Source of the DNA: Deltaproteobacteria bacterium
GTDB taxonomy: Bacteria; Desulfobacterota; Syntrophia; Syntrophales; Smithellaceae
Assembly (NCBI GenBank): GCA_022710585.1
Contig: JAKLGV010000002.1
Location: 118,659 to 182,658 of the forward strand
Direction: 5' to 3'
Length of the DNA stretch: 64,000 nucleotides
Part shown: positions 42,985 to 51,327 of the stretch, in pieces
How the letters are laid out: each line of letters starts with the position of its first letter
How positions within the stretch are numbered: position 1 is the stretch's first letter
Translations under genes and position numbers: made by a program
Notes under the pieces: generated by a model
Seen by the model: the letters and a program-made list of their open reading frames with translations, nothing else
The model's database searches: none
What the model was told of the DNA's origin: nothing

Positions 42985-44135
42985 GATTGAATAATTTCCA
43001 GTCCGAAATCTCTCAATATGGAGATGTTAATATTTTTGCTGAATTTCTGTCTGATCATTCCGGCGACTTCATCGGAATAACCGGCGGCCATAACAATAAC
43101 GGCATCCACCGGGTCCGAATTCAATTTATCGGGAGCAACGATGGGTAAATGTGTGGCAGGAGTAAACTTTCCCTGTTTAAAAGCGGCAGAATCAACGACG
43201 TATTCAATTCTATCTGATAAATCTAATAAGGAGAGAATCGCCAGCGCCTGATGGGAAGCGCCCCATATGGCAACTTTCTTATTTTGAAAATGTGATAAAT
43301 ATTTCTCTATTTCGTTCTTCAATTTAACCTGATAGTTTTGAAAATCTGACAAATCCGTCTTTTTTCTCTTTCTGACAACGGCGGAAATGATGTAGTCATA
43401 CCATTTAACCTTGCATTCGAGGATTTCAAAACCGTTGAACTGCAGCGTTGAGCCGAGAGTCTCTGCTGTAAAATAAAAAAGGTGATCGCCGATGAATTCA
43501 GAAAAAAGCTTCTTTTGCAGGATCATATCGAAATTCGGCACTTCAACAAGCCCGATACCGTCATCCGTTAAATTGTTGTATATTCCCCTGAGTGCTTCAT
43601 TCGGTTCAGGAAGATGTTCAAGAAAGTTTAATATAAAGAAAGCGTCAAAAGGACCACTGTTTATATTGTAATCAGCTTTTTCGATAAATCCGGGGGAAAC
43701 CTTCAATCCCATTTTTCTGCAATCAGAGACGGATGGTTCCGAAAATTCCAGCCCATACGACTTGGCTGCAAATTCCTGCATAATCGCAAGAAATTCTCCT
43801 CTGCCGCATCCGATTTCAATGATTTTCTTCTTCTGAAGCGAATATTGATTGACAAAATCCTTAAACTGCCGTTTGCGGAAATTTTTCATTTCTTCCGATA
43901 CGGCGGAGGCACGTATCACCTCTCTGTAATAGGGAACGGGCGCATTGCTCAGTTGCACCAGCCCGCATCCGGAGCACTGACAGACATCCAGATCGACCCC
44001 CTTGTCCTCCTTCAGGGATTCGACATCGGGCATAAACTGAGCGGCCTTTGGCATGTTTTTATATTGCAACAGCGGTTTCTTGAAAAAGTCACAACCGCAC
44101 ACCCTACATTTATCAACTGGAATTAAATTGCTCAT
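42981..44135 (-). CDS. Zinc-binding sugar C-methyltransferase-like protein
   Basis: The 384-residue protein has three parts: an N-terminal zinc site (CRVCGC near residue 10 and CQCSGCG near 52), a SAM-binding fold (IIEIGCGRGEFLAIM) and a C-terminal Rossmann-like part (VAIWGASHQALAILS to APDKL). This order is that of the TylC3/NovU group, which add a methyl carbon to C3 of 4-keto deoxysugars. It is the first gene of the minus-strand operon and is divergent from rfbF across 267 bp. Confidence 0.88.
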   Translation of the reverse strand: MSNLIPVDKCRVCGCDFFKKPLLQYKNMPKAAQFMPDVESLKEDKGVDLDVCQCSGCGLVQLSNAPVPYYREVIRASAVSEEMKNFRKRQFKDFVNQYSLQKKKIIEIGCGRGEFLAIMQEFAAKSYGLEFSEPSVSDCRKMGLKVSPGFIEKADYNINSGPFDAFFILNFLEHLPEPNEALRGIYNNLTDDGIGLVEVPNFDMILQKKLFSEFIGDHLFYFTAETLGSTLQFNGFEILECKVKWYDYIISAVVRKRKKTDLSDFQNYQVKLKNEIEKYLSHFQNKKVAIWGASHQALAILSLLDLSDRIEYVVDSAAFKQGKFTPATHLPIVAPDKLNSDPVDAVIVMAAGYSDEVAGMIRQKFSKNINISILRDFGLEIIQS

Positions 44136-44402
44136 GTGATATTTTGATTTATTTCTGATTAGATTTTGTCTTGTTTGGGTAACGTATAAGGAATTTACTT
44201 TTTTATGTCAATTATTTTTATCCGCTTTATGCTGCGCATGTATCAGTTTGCATAATGAAGGTTATTTGAACCTTAGGTAATCTTATTGTTCGTCTGATAG
44301 GAATTGTAGTTTTTACAATATTCGTGTATGTAATGTCTGCAATCGCGTTTTGAAAAGTCCGTTTTTAAATAAAAATAATAAACTTCGGGGTAAGAGAACT
44401 TT

Positions 44403-45182
44403 ATGAAAGTTGTCATTCTGGCGGGCGGCATGGGGATGAGAATGCGGGAGGAAACGGAATACCGGCCCAAGCCGATGGTTCTTGTGGGCAGTCATCCCAT
44501 TCTCTGGCATATTATGAAATCCTATATGCATTTCGGATTTAACGACTTTATTATCTGCCTCGGATATAAAGGCGAAATGATCAAGGAATATTTTTTGAAT
44601 TATGAAGCCTTTAATAATGACCTGACCATGACGTTCGGCAAAAAATGTTCAACCCGCGTGCATAAAAGGGAAAAGTTTGATGATTTTACAGTAACGCTGG
44701 CCGATACGGGACAGGAAACCATGACCGGAGGCCGCTTACTGGCAGTGGAAAAATTCATAGACTCGGATGATTTTATGCTGACGTACGGCGATGGCGTTTC
44801 CAATATCGACATCAGAAAGCTCTACGCGTTTCACAAAGCGCACAAAAAGACAGGCACAGTCACAGGGGTGCATCCCGATTCCCGTTTCGGCGAATTATTT
44901 ATTAAAGAAAATACGGTCGAAAAGTTTTCTGAAAAGCAACAGGTGAAAGACGGATTCATCAACGGCGGCTTTTTTGTCTTCAATAAGTCCTTTTTTAAAT
45001 ACTTGAAGAAACACGATGATTGTTTTCTGGAGCAGGAACCGATGAGAGATCTGACCAAAGACAAAGGTCTGAATGTTTTTAAACACGAAGGCTTTTGGCA
45101 GTGCATGGACACCGCGAAGGATGTCAAGTACCTCAACGATCTATGGGAAAGTGGTAAAGCTCCCTGGAAGGTCTGGAAATGA
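44403..45182 (+). CDS. rfbF: Glucose-1-phosphate cytidylyltransferase
   Basis: The 259-residue enzyme has the nucleotidyltransferase motif LAGGMGMRMREETEYRPKPM and the metal-binding Asp in LTYGDGVSNID. It makes CDP-glucose from CTP and glucose 1-phosphate, the first step to 3,6-dideoxyhexoses and to other CDP-sugars. rfbG overlaps its stop and rfbH follows. The gene is full length. Confidence 0.95.
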   Translation: MKVVILAGGMGMRMREETEYRPKPMVLVGSHPILWHIMKSYMHFGFNDFIICLGYKGEMIKEYFLNYEAFNNDLTMTFGKKCSTRVHKREKFDDFTVTLADTGQETMTGGRLLAVEKFIDSDDFMLTYGDGVSNIDIRKLYAFHKAHKKTGTVTGVHPDSRFGELFIKENTVEKFSEKQQVKDGFINGGFFVFNKSFFKYLKKHDDCFLEQEPMRDLTKDKGLNVFKHEGFWQCMDTAKDVKYLNDLWESGKAPWKVWK

Positions 45183-46243
45183 TGCGAAACGTTTCGCGCA
45201 AATTCTGGGAAGGGAAAAAGGTTTTTATCACCGGTCATACCGGTTTTAAGGGTTCCTGGCTTTCCTTCTGGCTTGATCAAATGGGGGCAAATGTCACAGG
45301 CTACGCCCTTGATCCTCCGACGCAACCGAACCTTTTTGGTCTGCTGAAGCTGAAATCGAAAATTAAATCAGTTCACGGTGATATTCGTGAACTGGATTTT
45401 TTTAAAAAACATATCCGGGGCGCGGAAATTGTCTTTCATCTGGCCGCGCAGCCGCTGGTGCTTGAATCCTATAAAAATCCGGTGGAGACTTATGCCACGA
45501 ATGTAATGGGCACTATCCATTTGCTTGAGGCTTGCCGCGAACAGAAAACTTTAAAAGCGATTGTGAACGTCACAACCGACAAGTGTTATGAAAACCGGGA
45601 GAATCCGGCCGTCGCCTACAAAGAAAATGAGCCGATGGGCGGATTCGATCCCTATTCCAATTCCAAGGCCTGCTCGGAACTGATTACCGATGCCTATAGA
45701 AAATCGTTTTTTGATTCTGGAGCAAAAATCGGCATAGCGACAGCCAGGGCGGGGAATGTCATCGGTGGAGGAGATTTTGCCGCAGACCGGCTGATTCCGG
45801 ACTGTATTCGCGGTGTGATGAAGCGAGAAAAGATCGTTGTCCGGAATCCGGATTCGACGAGACCATGGCAGCATGTTCTGGAGCCTCTCGCCGGGTACAT
45901 GATGCTGGCAGAGTCGTTGTACGCATCGCCAAAAGTATTTTCTTCAGGCTGGAATTTTGGACCGAAAGAGAAAGACGCGAAATCTGTTCTGCAAATTATA
46001 GATGTCTTTTGCAGGTTCTGGGGAAACGACGCCGGATATAAAATTAAGAGGAATCCCCATGCACCGCACGAGGCAGGCTACTTGAAGCTTGATTCTTCCA
46101 AGGCGCAAAAGCTGCTTTTATGGAAGCCGCGCTGGAAAAGCGAAACGGCGGTTCGAAAGACGGTCGAATGGCACAAAGCCTATCTGAATAAAGAAAATCT
46201 GGAAAAAATGACAGCGGTACAGATCGAGAGCTACTATGGATAG
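45179..46243 (+). CDS. rfbG: CDP-glucose 4,6-dehydratase
   Basis: The 354-residue extended SDR has FITGHTGFKGSWLSFWL (NAD binding), HLAAQPLVLESYKNPVETY, and the catalytic DPYSNSKACSEL. It forms CDP-4-keto-6-deoxyglucose. The ATG is part of ATGATG that overlaps the rfbF stop, with GGAAGG upstream. The end overlaps the rfbH start by eight bases. Confidence 0.96.
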   Translation: MMRNVSRKFWEGKKVFITGHTGFKGSWLSFWLDQMGANVTGYALDPPTQPNLFGLLKLKSKIKSVHGDIRELDFFKKHIRGAEIVFHLAAQPLVLESYKNPVETYATNVMGTIHLLEACREQKTLKAIVNVTTDKCYENRENPAVAYKENEPMGGFDPYSNSKACSELITDAYRKSFFDSGAKIGIATARAGNVIGGGDFAADRLIPDCIRGVMKREKIVVRNPDSTRPWQHVLEPLAGYMMLAESLYASPKVFSSGWNFGPKEKDAKSVLQIIDVFCRFWGNDAGYKIKRNPHAPHEAGYLKLDSSKAQKLLLWKPRWKSETAVRKTVEWHKAYLNKENLEKMTAVQIESYYG

Positions 46244-47546
46244 AAAGAAAATCCTGGAACTGGTTCGGCAATACTATCGTGAAAACCTGGACTCCAAAGG
46301 AAAATCAAAAAAATTCAAATCAGGCGATAGAATACCTTACGCGGGAAGGGTTTATGATGAAAAGGAATTAATAAATCTTATCGACGCTTCCCTGGATTTC
46401 TGGCTGACCACGGGAAGATTTGCCGATGAGTTTGAAGAAAAATTCGCAGCCTTTTTAAAAATCAAGCATGCGTATCTGGTCAATTCCGGATCTTCTGCCA
46501 ACCTTCTCGCCTTTATGGCGCTTACCAGCGATAAACTCAAGGACAGAAAAATAAAGAGAGGCGATGAAGTGATTACGGTGGCAGCCGGTTTTCCAACCAC
46601 CGTGACGCCTATGTTACAATACGGCGCCGTTCCCGTTTTTGTTGATGTCACCATTCCGGAATACAACGTGGATGTGTCTTTACTGCATAAGGCGCTCAGC
46701 AAAAAAACAAAAGCGGTCATGCTGGCTCACACGCTGGGGAATCCCTTCAACATCGGGAAGGTGAAACAGTTTTGTGATGAAAATAAACTGTGGCTGATCG
46801 AGGACAACTGCGATTCGCTGGGATCTCAATACAAATACAAAAATCAGTGGTGCTATACCGGAACTTTCGGGCATATCGGGACATCCAGTTTCTATCCGCC
46901 GCATCATATGACAATGGGAGAGGGCGGCGCGGTTTATACCAGCGATTCTGAATTATCGAGAATAATTTTATCGCTCAGGGATTGGGGAAGAGATTGTTTC
47001 TGTCCTTCAGGAAAGGATAATACCTGCCAAAAAAGATTTACACGAAAGTTCGGTGAGCTGCCGCTTGGCTATGATCATAAGTATGTTTATTCGCACTTCG
47101 GATATAATCTGAAAGTGACGGATATGCAGGCGGCGATCGGCTGCGCGCAACTGGACAAACTTCCCGACTTTATTGCAAAACGGAAAAAGAACTGGAATTT
47201 CCTCAAAAAGAAAGTAGCTCATCTGAACGATAAATATATTCTTCCCGAAGCTTCGGAGAAATCCGATCCGAGCTGGTTCGGATTTCTTTTAACGGTGAAG
47301 GACGGTTATCAAAGAAATTATATTGTGAATCGATTGGAAGAAAACGGTGTGCAGACCAGAATGCTCTTTGCCGGAAATATTCTGCGGCATCCCTGCTTTG
47401 ATGTTTTAAGAAGAGAAAAAAAAGGATTCCGGGTTGTGGGAAACCTCAAGAATACGGATCGAATTGTGGAAGATACTTTCTGGGTGGGCGTCTATCCGGG
47501 AATGACGGAAGAGATGATATCTCATATGGCCGCATTGCTGGAATAG
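46236..47546 (+). CDS. rfbH: CDP-4-keto-6-deoxyglucose 3-dehydratase (E1, RfbH)
   Basis: The 436-residue PMP-dependent enzyme has the E1 hallmarks: a His (His223, in FYPPHHMTMGEGG) replaces the Schiff-base Lys of aminotransferases, and Cys254, Cys256 and Cys264 (CFCPSGKDNTC), with Cys192, fit the [2Fe-2S] ligands of E1. It removes the C3 hydroxyl to give the 3,6-dideoxy keto sugar, normally with an E3-type ferredoxin reductase (AscD/DdhD). No E3 is in this locus. The gene ends the plus-strand group and runs to a bidirectional terminator. Confidence 0.96.
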   Translation: MDRKKILELVRQYYRENLDSKGKSKKFKSGDRIPYAGRVYDEKELINLIDASLDFWLTTGRFADEFEEKFAAFLKIKHAYLVNSGSSANLLAFMALTSDKLKDRKIKRGDEVITVAAGFPTTVTPMLQYGAVPVFVDVTIPEYNVDVSLLHKALSKKTKAVMLAHTLGNPFNIGKVKQFCDENKLWLIEDNCDSLGSQYKYKNQWCYTGTFGHIGTSSFYPPHHMTMGEGGAVYTSDSELSRIILSLRDWGRDCFCPSGKDNTCQKRFTRKFGELPLGYDHKYVYSHFGYNLKVTDMQAAIGCAQLDKLPDFIAKRKKNWNFLKKKVAHLNDKYILPEASEKSDPSWFGFLLTVKDGYQRNYIVNRLEENGVQTRMLFAGNILRHPCFDVLRREKKGFRVVGNLKNTDRIVEDTFWVGVYPGMTEEMISHMAALLE

Positions 47547-47569
47547 AGCATTATTCCCGTCGTAAAAAC

Positions 47570-47605
47570 AAAAAAGACAGACTCTTTGTGAGTCCGTCTT
47601 TTTTT
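47570..47605. terminator. Bidirectional terminator between rfbH and the phasin gene
   Basis: AAAAAAGACAGACTC and GAGTCCGTCTTTTTT pair over 14 positions with one mismatch (loop TTTGT). There is a T-run on each strand, as needed for two converging genes. Confidence 0.88.
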
Positions 47606-47623
47606 AATCATAAGATTTAAAAT

Positions 47624-47884
47624 TTATTTTGCTGCGAAGAAAGTTTCCACTTTTTTGAAGTTCTCATCAGCGGTTGCCTTGAATTCGTCACGGCCTTTCT
47701 TGTAGTTCTTAATCCATTCATTGATCAGTTTTTTTCCTTCGGCCGGGAAAAAGGAAGTCTGCTCCATCGTGGCGATGAACATTTTTTCCGCCTGGTCCTG
47801 AAGAGCTGACATGGCTTCGAATGAATTATCAAAAGCTGTTTTGTTGAAGTCAACCATCTGTTTGGCAATCTGTTTGGGATCCAT
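47624..47884 (-). CDS. Phasin-like protein 1
   Basis: The 86-residue, fully helical protein has amphipathic helices typical of phasins (FNKTAFDNSFEAMSALQDQAE and INEWIKNYKKGRDEFKATAD). Phasins coat PHA granules. A strong ribosome site (GGAGG) is present. A relative with the same plan (INEWISIYKKVTSDFKESVD) is 69 bp upstream on the same strand, so the two are a tandem pair, next to phaR. Confidence 0.85.
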   Translation of the reverse strand: MDPKQIAKQMVDFNKTAFDNSFEAMSALQDQAEKMFIATMEQTSFFPAEGKKLINEWIKNYKKGRDEFKATADENFKKVETFFAAK

Positions 47885-47952
47885 AATTGTTTTCCTCCAT
47901 GAATTAAATTATTTAAGTTTTGTTATTTGGTTAATTGATTTATTTACAATTC

Positions 47953-48243
47953 CTATTTTTTGTTTTTCGTTTTTGGCGCTTCGGCTCCTGCGTTCAGGAA
48001 ATCTTCCATCTTTTCGTAATTCTGATCAACGGATTCCTTAAAATCAGACGTCACTTTTTTGTAGATGCTGATCCATTCATTAATAAATGACTTGGTCTGT
48101 GCCGGAATCCATGGCGACTGCTTGAGCATATTATCCAGAGCCTTGGTCGTTTGATCCTGAAGCATCTGCACGGAATTATAATAGGTTTCAAACGCCGCCT
48201 TGTGATATTCGATCATCTGTCTGGTTTGATCTTTATTATCCAT
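47953..48243 (-). CDS. Phasin-like protein 2
   Basis: The 96-residue helical protein shares the pattern of the gene that follows: YHKAAFETYYNSVQMLQDQ, INEWISIYKKVTSDFKES, then a Lys-rich end (PKTKNKK). The ATG at 48243 is used since AAAGGAG lies seven bases upstream; an earlier start would add 17 residues without a ribosome site. The promoter region of about 240 bp faces phaR, so PhaR can act on it, as is common. Confidence 0.85.
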   Translation of the reverse strand: MDNKDQTRQMIEYHKAAFETYYNSVQMLQDQTTKALDNMLKQSPWIPAQTKSFINEWISIYKKVTSDFKESVDQNYEKMEDFLNAGAEAPKTKNKK

Positions 48244-48483
48244 TATAAAACTCCTTTCGTTTTTTTTGATTTCGATAGTATTATAATCAGCCATTTGAAT
48301 TTGTCAATAGGAAAATGTTGCAATGCAATATATTTTTACTTCGAGCCACTTATGCAAAAATATAATATAATACAAATACTTATATAATGATTAAGCATTT
48401 TTTATTAATAAAGATTAATATTTATGTTGCAATAATTATGATATTTCTATAAATTAAAACAGACATCTGAAAGGACTATCGAG

Positions 48484-48948
48484 ATGGAAGACAATATTCT
48501 TTTGCTTAAAAAATATAACAACAGAAGGCTTTATGATACCGAAAAAAGTATTTATGTCACGCTTGAATACGTAACCGATGTGGTTAAAAAAGGGCGAAAA
48601 ATAAAAGTGACCGATGCCAAAACCGGTGAAGATGTAACTTCAGCCATTTTAACCCAGATCGTTCTCGAAGAAGCACGTAAGAAGAAATATCTCTTGCCTC
48701 CGCCGTTGCTTTATCTGATTATTCAGTATGGAGAAAATGTCCTGACCGATTTTTTTGAGAAGTATCTGGAGCAGACAATAAAAAATTATCTTGTTTATCG
48801 AAATATGGCTGATGATCAGTTTAAGAAGTGGCTCGAATACGGCGAGAATTTTTCCAAAGTAAATCCGCAGGCGATGGCTGGCCTCTCATCTTTTAAATCT
48901 ATGTTTGATTTGTTCACATCACCCGCAAAAGATAATAAGAAAGAATAA
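48484..48948 (+). CDS. phaR: PhaR, regulator of PHA synthesis
   Basis: The 154-residue protein begins with the PHB_acc_N domain, KKYNNRRLYDTEKSIYVTLE, and continues with TGEDVTSAILTQIVLEE. PhaR binds PHA and the phasin promoter, and releases the DNA when PHA granules form. It is divergent from the phasin pair. AAAGGA lies eight bases before the ATG. The C-terminal half (YLEQTIKNYLVYRNMADDQF) is helical, as in other deltaproteobacterial PhaR. Confidence 0.94.
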   Translation: MEDNILLLKKYNNRRLYDTEKSIYVTLEYVTDVVKKGRKIKVTDAKTGEDVTSAILTQIVLEEARKKKYLLPPPLLYLIIQYGENVLTDFFEKYLEQTIKNYLVYRNMADDQFKKWLEYGENFSKVNPQAMAGLSSFKSMFDLFTSPAKDNKKE

Positions 48949-49139
48949 AAAAATCATTCTCATTTAAGCGACTGTCATATGCGAAAACTTTTTCACCGAC
49001 AGAACGCATTCCGGACTGCTGATTGCAGGACAGTGCAGTCTCCCAGTGCACAGGCGCTTTTAGCGTCCCGCAAACATACTGAATTTCCGGAAGTCTCTTC
49101 ATTAGATAAAGTCCAAAGGCCACTCAGGCGGCGTATCCT

Positions 49140-51245
49140 TCAGCGGCATAATCCCTTTTCCGCGACGGTGTGCAGCGTTGCGCAGTTGCCCAGTTCACAA
49201 GCTTTCCGGGCATCCATGCAGCCGGAGGCCATATTGCGCTGATTGAAATGAACGGCAGCCCTTGTGTTGTAAGCATCCGCATAATTTGCCTTCAGGCTGA
49301 CAGCCTTGTCAAAATCATGGATGGCCTCCGGATATCGGCCGGTTTTCGCGTATATCAATCCCCGGTTAAAGTAGAAAAGAGCATTGCTTGGCCGCAGCCT
49401 GATGGTTTCAGAGAGGCTTTTGACGACGTGGTCGTATTGATTTAATTTTCCATAAAGAGCGGCCATATTGATGTAGGATTGCAGGTGATCCGGGTTTACG
49501 GCGACGGCCATTTTTAAATCCTGAATCGCCCGATCGTACTGCCCAAGCGCGGCATAAACAGCCACACGGTTGTTGTAGGCATCAATAAACGCGGGGCTCA
49601 GAGCAATGGCTTTGCTGAAATCTTCGATGGCTTTCTGATGCCGGCCAAGTCGGGCAAAAATAATGCCTCTGTTATTGTAGGCGTCGGCGTAATCCGGTTT
49701 GATCAGGAGGGCGCGTCTGTAGTCTTCAAGCGCTTTTTGATACTGACCGGATTTGTCATAGGAAGCCGCCCGGTTGTTGTAGGACACAGCATATTCGGGA
49801 TAGAAACGGATGGCGGTGCTGAAATCTGTGATGGCCTGTTCATATTGTCCCTGTTGGTCATAAGCGACGCCGCGGCTGTCATAGGGCTTGTAATAGTCCG
49901 GCCTGATTTGAATCGCCTTGTTCAAATGGTCGATGGCCTTTTCAATTTGTCCTTCTTTCAGCAGAGCAACGCCCAGCGTGCCGTGCGCGATGTAGTTGCC
50001 GGTGGTCGTTTTTAAAGCCTGATGGAAAAGAGCTTTGCTGTTTTTCCAGTATCCGCACTGCTTCCAGGTCAACAAAGTCAGCAGTAACAGAAAAACCAGT
50101 GCCGCAGGAAACAAAATCTTTCCCCCTGTTTTCCTGTCGGCAAAGAAATGAGGAATTCCCCAGGACAGCATGATGCCGATACCGATTAGAGGCAAATACA
50201 TGTAGCGGTCGGCCATGGCGTGATTCCCGACCTGCAAAATTCCGATGACCGGCAGCAGGATAATCGTGAACCACAGCCAGCCCACCAGTAAATACGGCGA
50301 ACGTTTCGCTTTCAGAATAACAAAAATGGTGACAGCCAGAATCAGTAAAGATCCTCCGATGACCTGCCATAACGGGGAGTGCGACGGGAAAGGATAAAAC
50401 ACAGCCAGGTTATGGGGCAGAAAAGTCTTGATCAGATACAATGCAAAAGCAACAGGCGCGTTGACCAGCCGGGCCATTAAGGGAAAGTAGGCGCCGGACG
50501 AATCGTGCTGAGCATAAACTGTAATGACGGAAAAAACCGCCGATAAAATCAGAAGGGGCAGCTTTTCTTTTACCTGCCATAGGAAAAGTTTGGATAAGCT
50601 TTCCTTGTTTTGAAAACGCTTTAGCGGCCAGTAATCCAGAAGAACCATAATGACCGGCAGGGTGACCACCATGGGCTTGCTCATCAAGGCAAGGGTAAAA
50701 CAAAATAGAACAGGCAGGTATCGTTTTGTGTTCGGCTTTTCCGTGTAAACAACATAAAAACATAAAGTCAGCATCCAGAAAAAGGCGCTTAAAACGTCTT
50801 TTCTTTCCGAAACCCAGGCGACCGATTCCACATGCAGGGGATGAAGGGCAAAAAAAGCGGAGACAAAAGCGCTTTTCCAGATCTCGCCGGTCATCCGGTG
50901 AAAGAGCCAGAAGAGTAAAAGGGCGCTCAGAATATGAAAGATCAGGTTGGTGATGTGATAGCCGCCTGCCTGAAGACTGTGAACGTCATAATCGGCCATC
51001 AGGGAGAGCCAGGTCAGAGGGTGCCAGAAATCGGCGTAGGTGGTGCCGAACGCCCAGCGGATGCTGTCCGCCGTGATTCCCGACTGAATGTTCAGATTCT
51101 CCGAAACATATACAAAATCATCCAGATCAATAAAATCAAAGCGATGCGCCTGCCAGAAAACAGCAGTGATGACCAAAACCAGTGCGATGTAAATCATCAA
51201 AGTTTTTCTTTTGGCGCTGATATCTGTTTTATTGAACATTGACAA
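49140..51245 (-). CDS. GT-C (TMTC/PMT-like) membrane protein with TPRs, copy 2
   Basis: This 701-residue copy has the shared membrane half (residues 15-405; IDLDDFVYV, HPLHVESVAWVSERKDVLS, MADRYMYLPLIGI) and then seven TPRs of 34 residues (about 425-660) before the degenerate last repeat with the tail GCMDARKACELGNC...GLCR. It is last in transcription order of the six-copy cluster, all on the minus strand, and is separated by 82 bp from the copy upstream. Function by family: transfer of a sugar from a lipid carrier to an exported acceptor, with TPRs outside the membrane as binding part. Confidence 0.8.
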   Translation of the reverse strand: MSMFNKTDISAKRKTLMIYIALVLVITAVFWQAHRFDFIDLDDFVYVSENLNIQSGITADSIRWAFGTTYADFWHPLTWLSLMADYDVHSLQAGGYHITNLIFHILSALLLFWLFHRMTGEIWKSAFVSAFFALHPLHVESVAWVSERKDVLSAFFWMLTLCFYVVYTEKPNTKRYLPVLFCFTLALMSKPMVVTLPVIMVLLDYWPLKRFQNKESLSKLFLWQVKEKLPLLILSAVFSVITVYAQHDSSGAYFPLMARLVNAPVAFALYLIKTFLPHNLAVFYPFPSHSPLWQVIGGSLLILAVTIFVILKAKRSPYLLVGWLWFTIILLPVIGILQVGNHAMADRYMYLPLIGIGIMLSWGIPHFFADRKTGGKILFPAALVFLLLLTLLTWKQCGYWKNSKALFHQALKTTTGNYIAHGTLGVALLKEGQIEKAIDHLNKAIQIRPDYYKPYDSRGVAYDQQGQYEQAITDFSTAIRFYPEYAVSYNNRAASYDKSGQYQKALEDYRRALLIKPDYADAYNNRGIIFARLGRHQKAIEDFSKAIALSPAFIDAYNNRVAVYAALGQYDRAIQDLKMAVAVNPDHLQSYINMAALYGKLNQYDHVVKSLSETIRLRPSNALFYFNRGLIYAKTGRYPEAIHDFDKAVSLKANYADAYNTRAAVHFNQRNMASGCMDARKACELGNCATLHTVAEKGLCR

Positions 51246-51327
51246 ATATAATCCTTTTTTTAAGTCAGAAATTCAACCAATATTTTATTTCAAATGAGAT
51301 TGGATAGCGCAACTCGGCAGATTGAAT

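Noticed and set aside
44136..44402. Riboswitch or JUMPstart-like element in the divergent sugar promoter
   Set aside because: The region is AT-rich with no recognisable conserved element; it only holds a short TTTGCATAATG match to the repeat ends.
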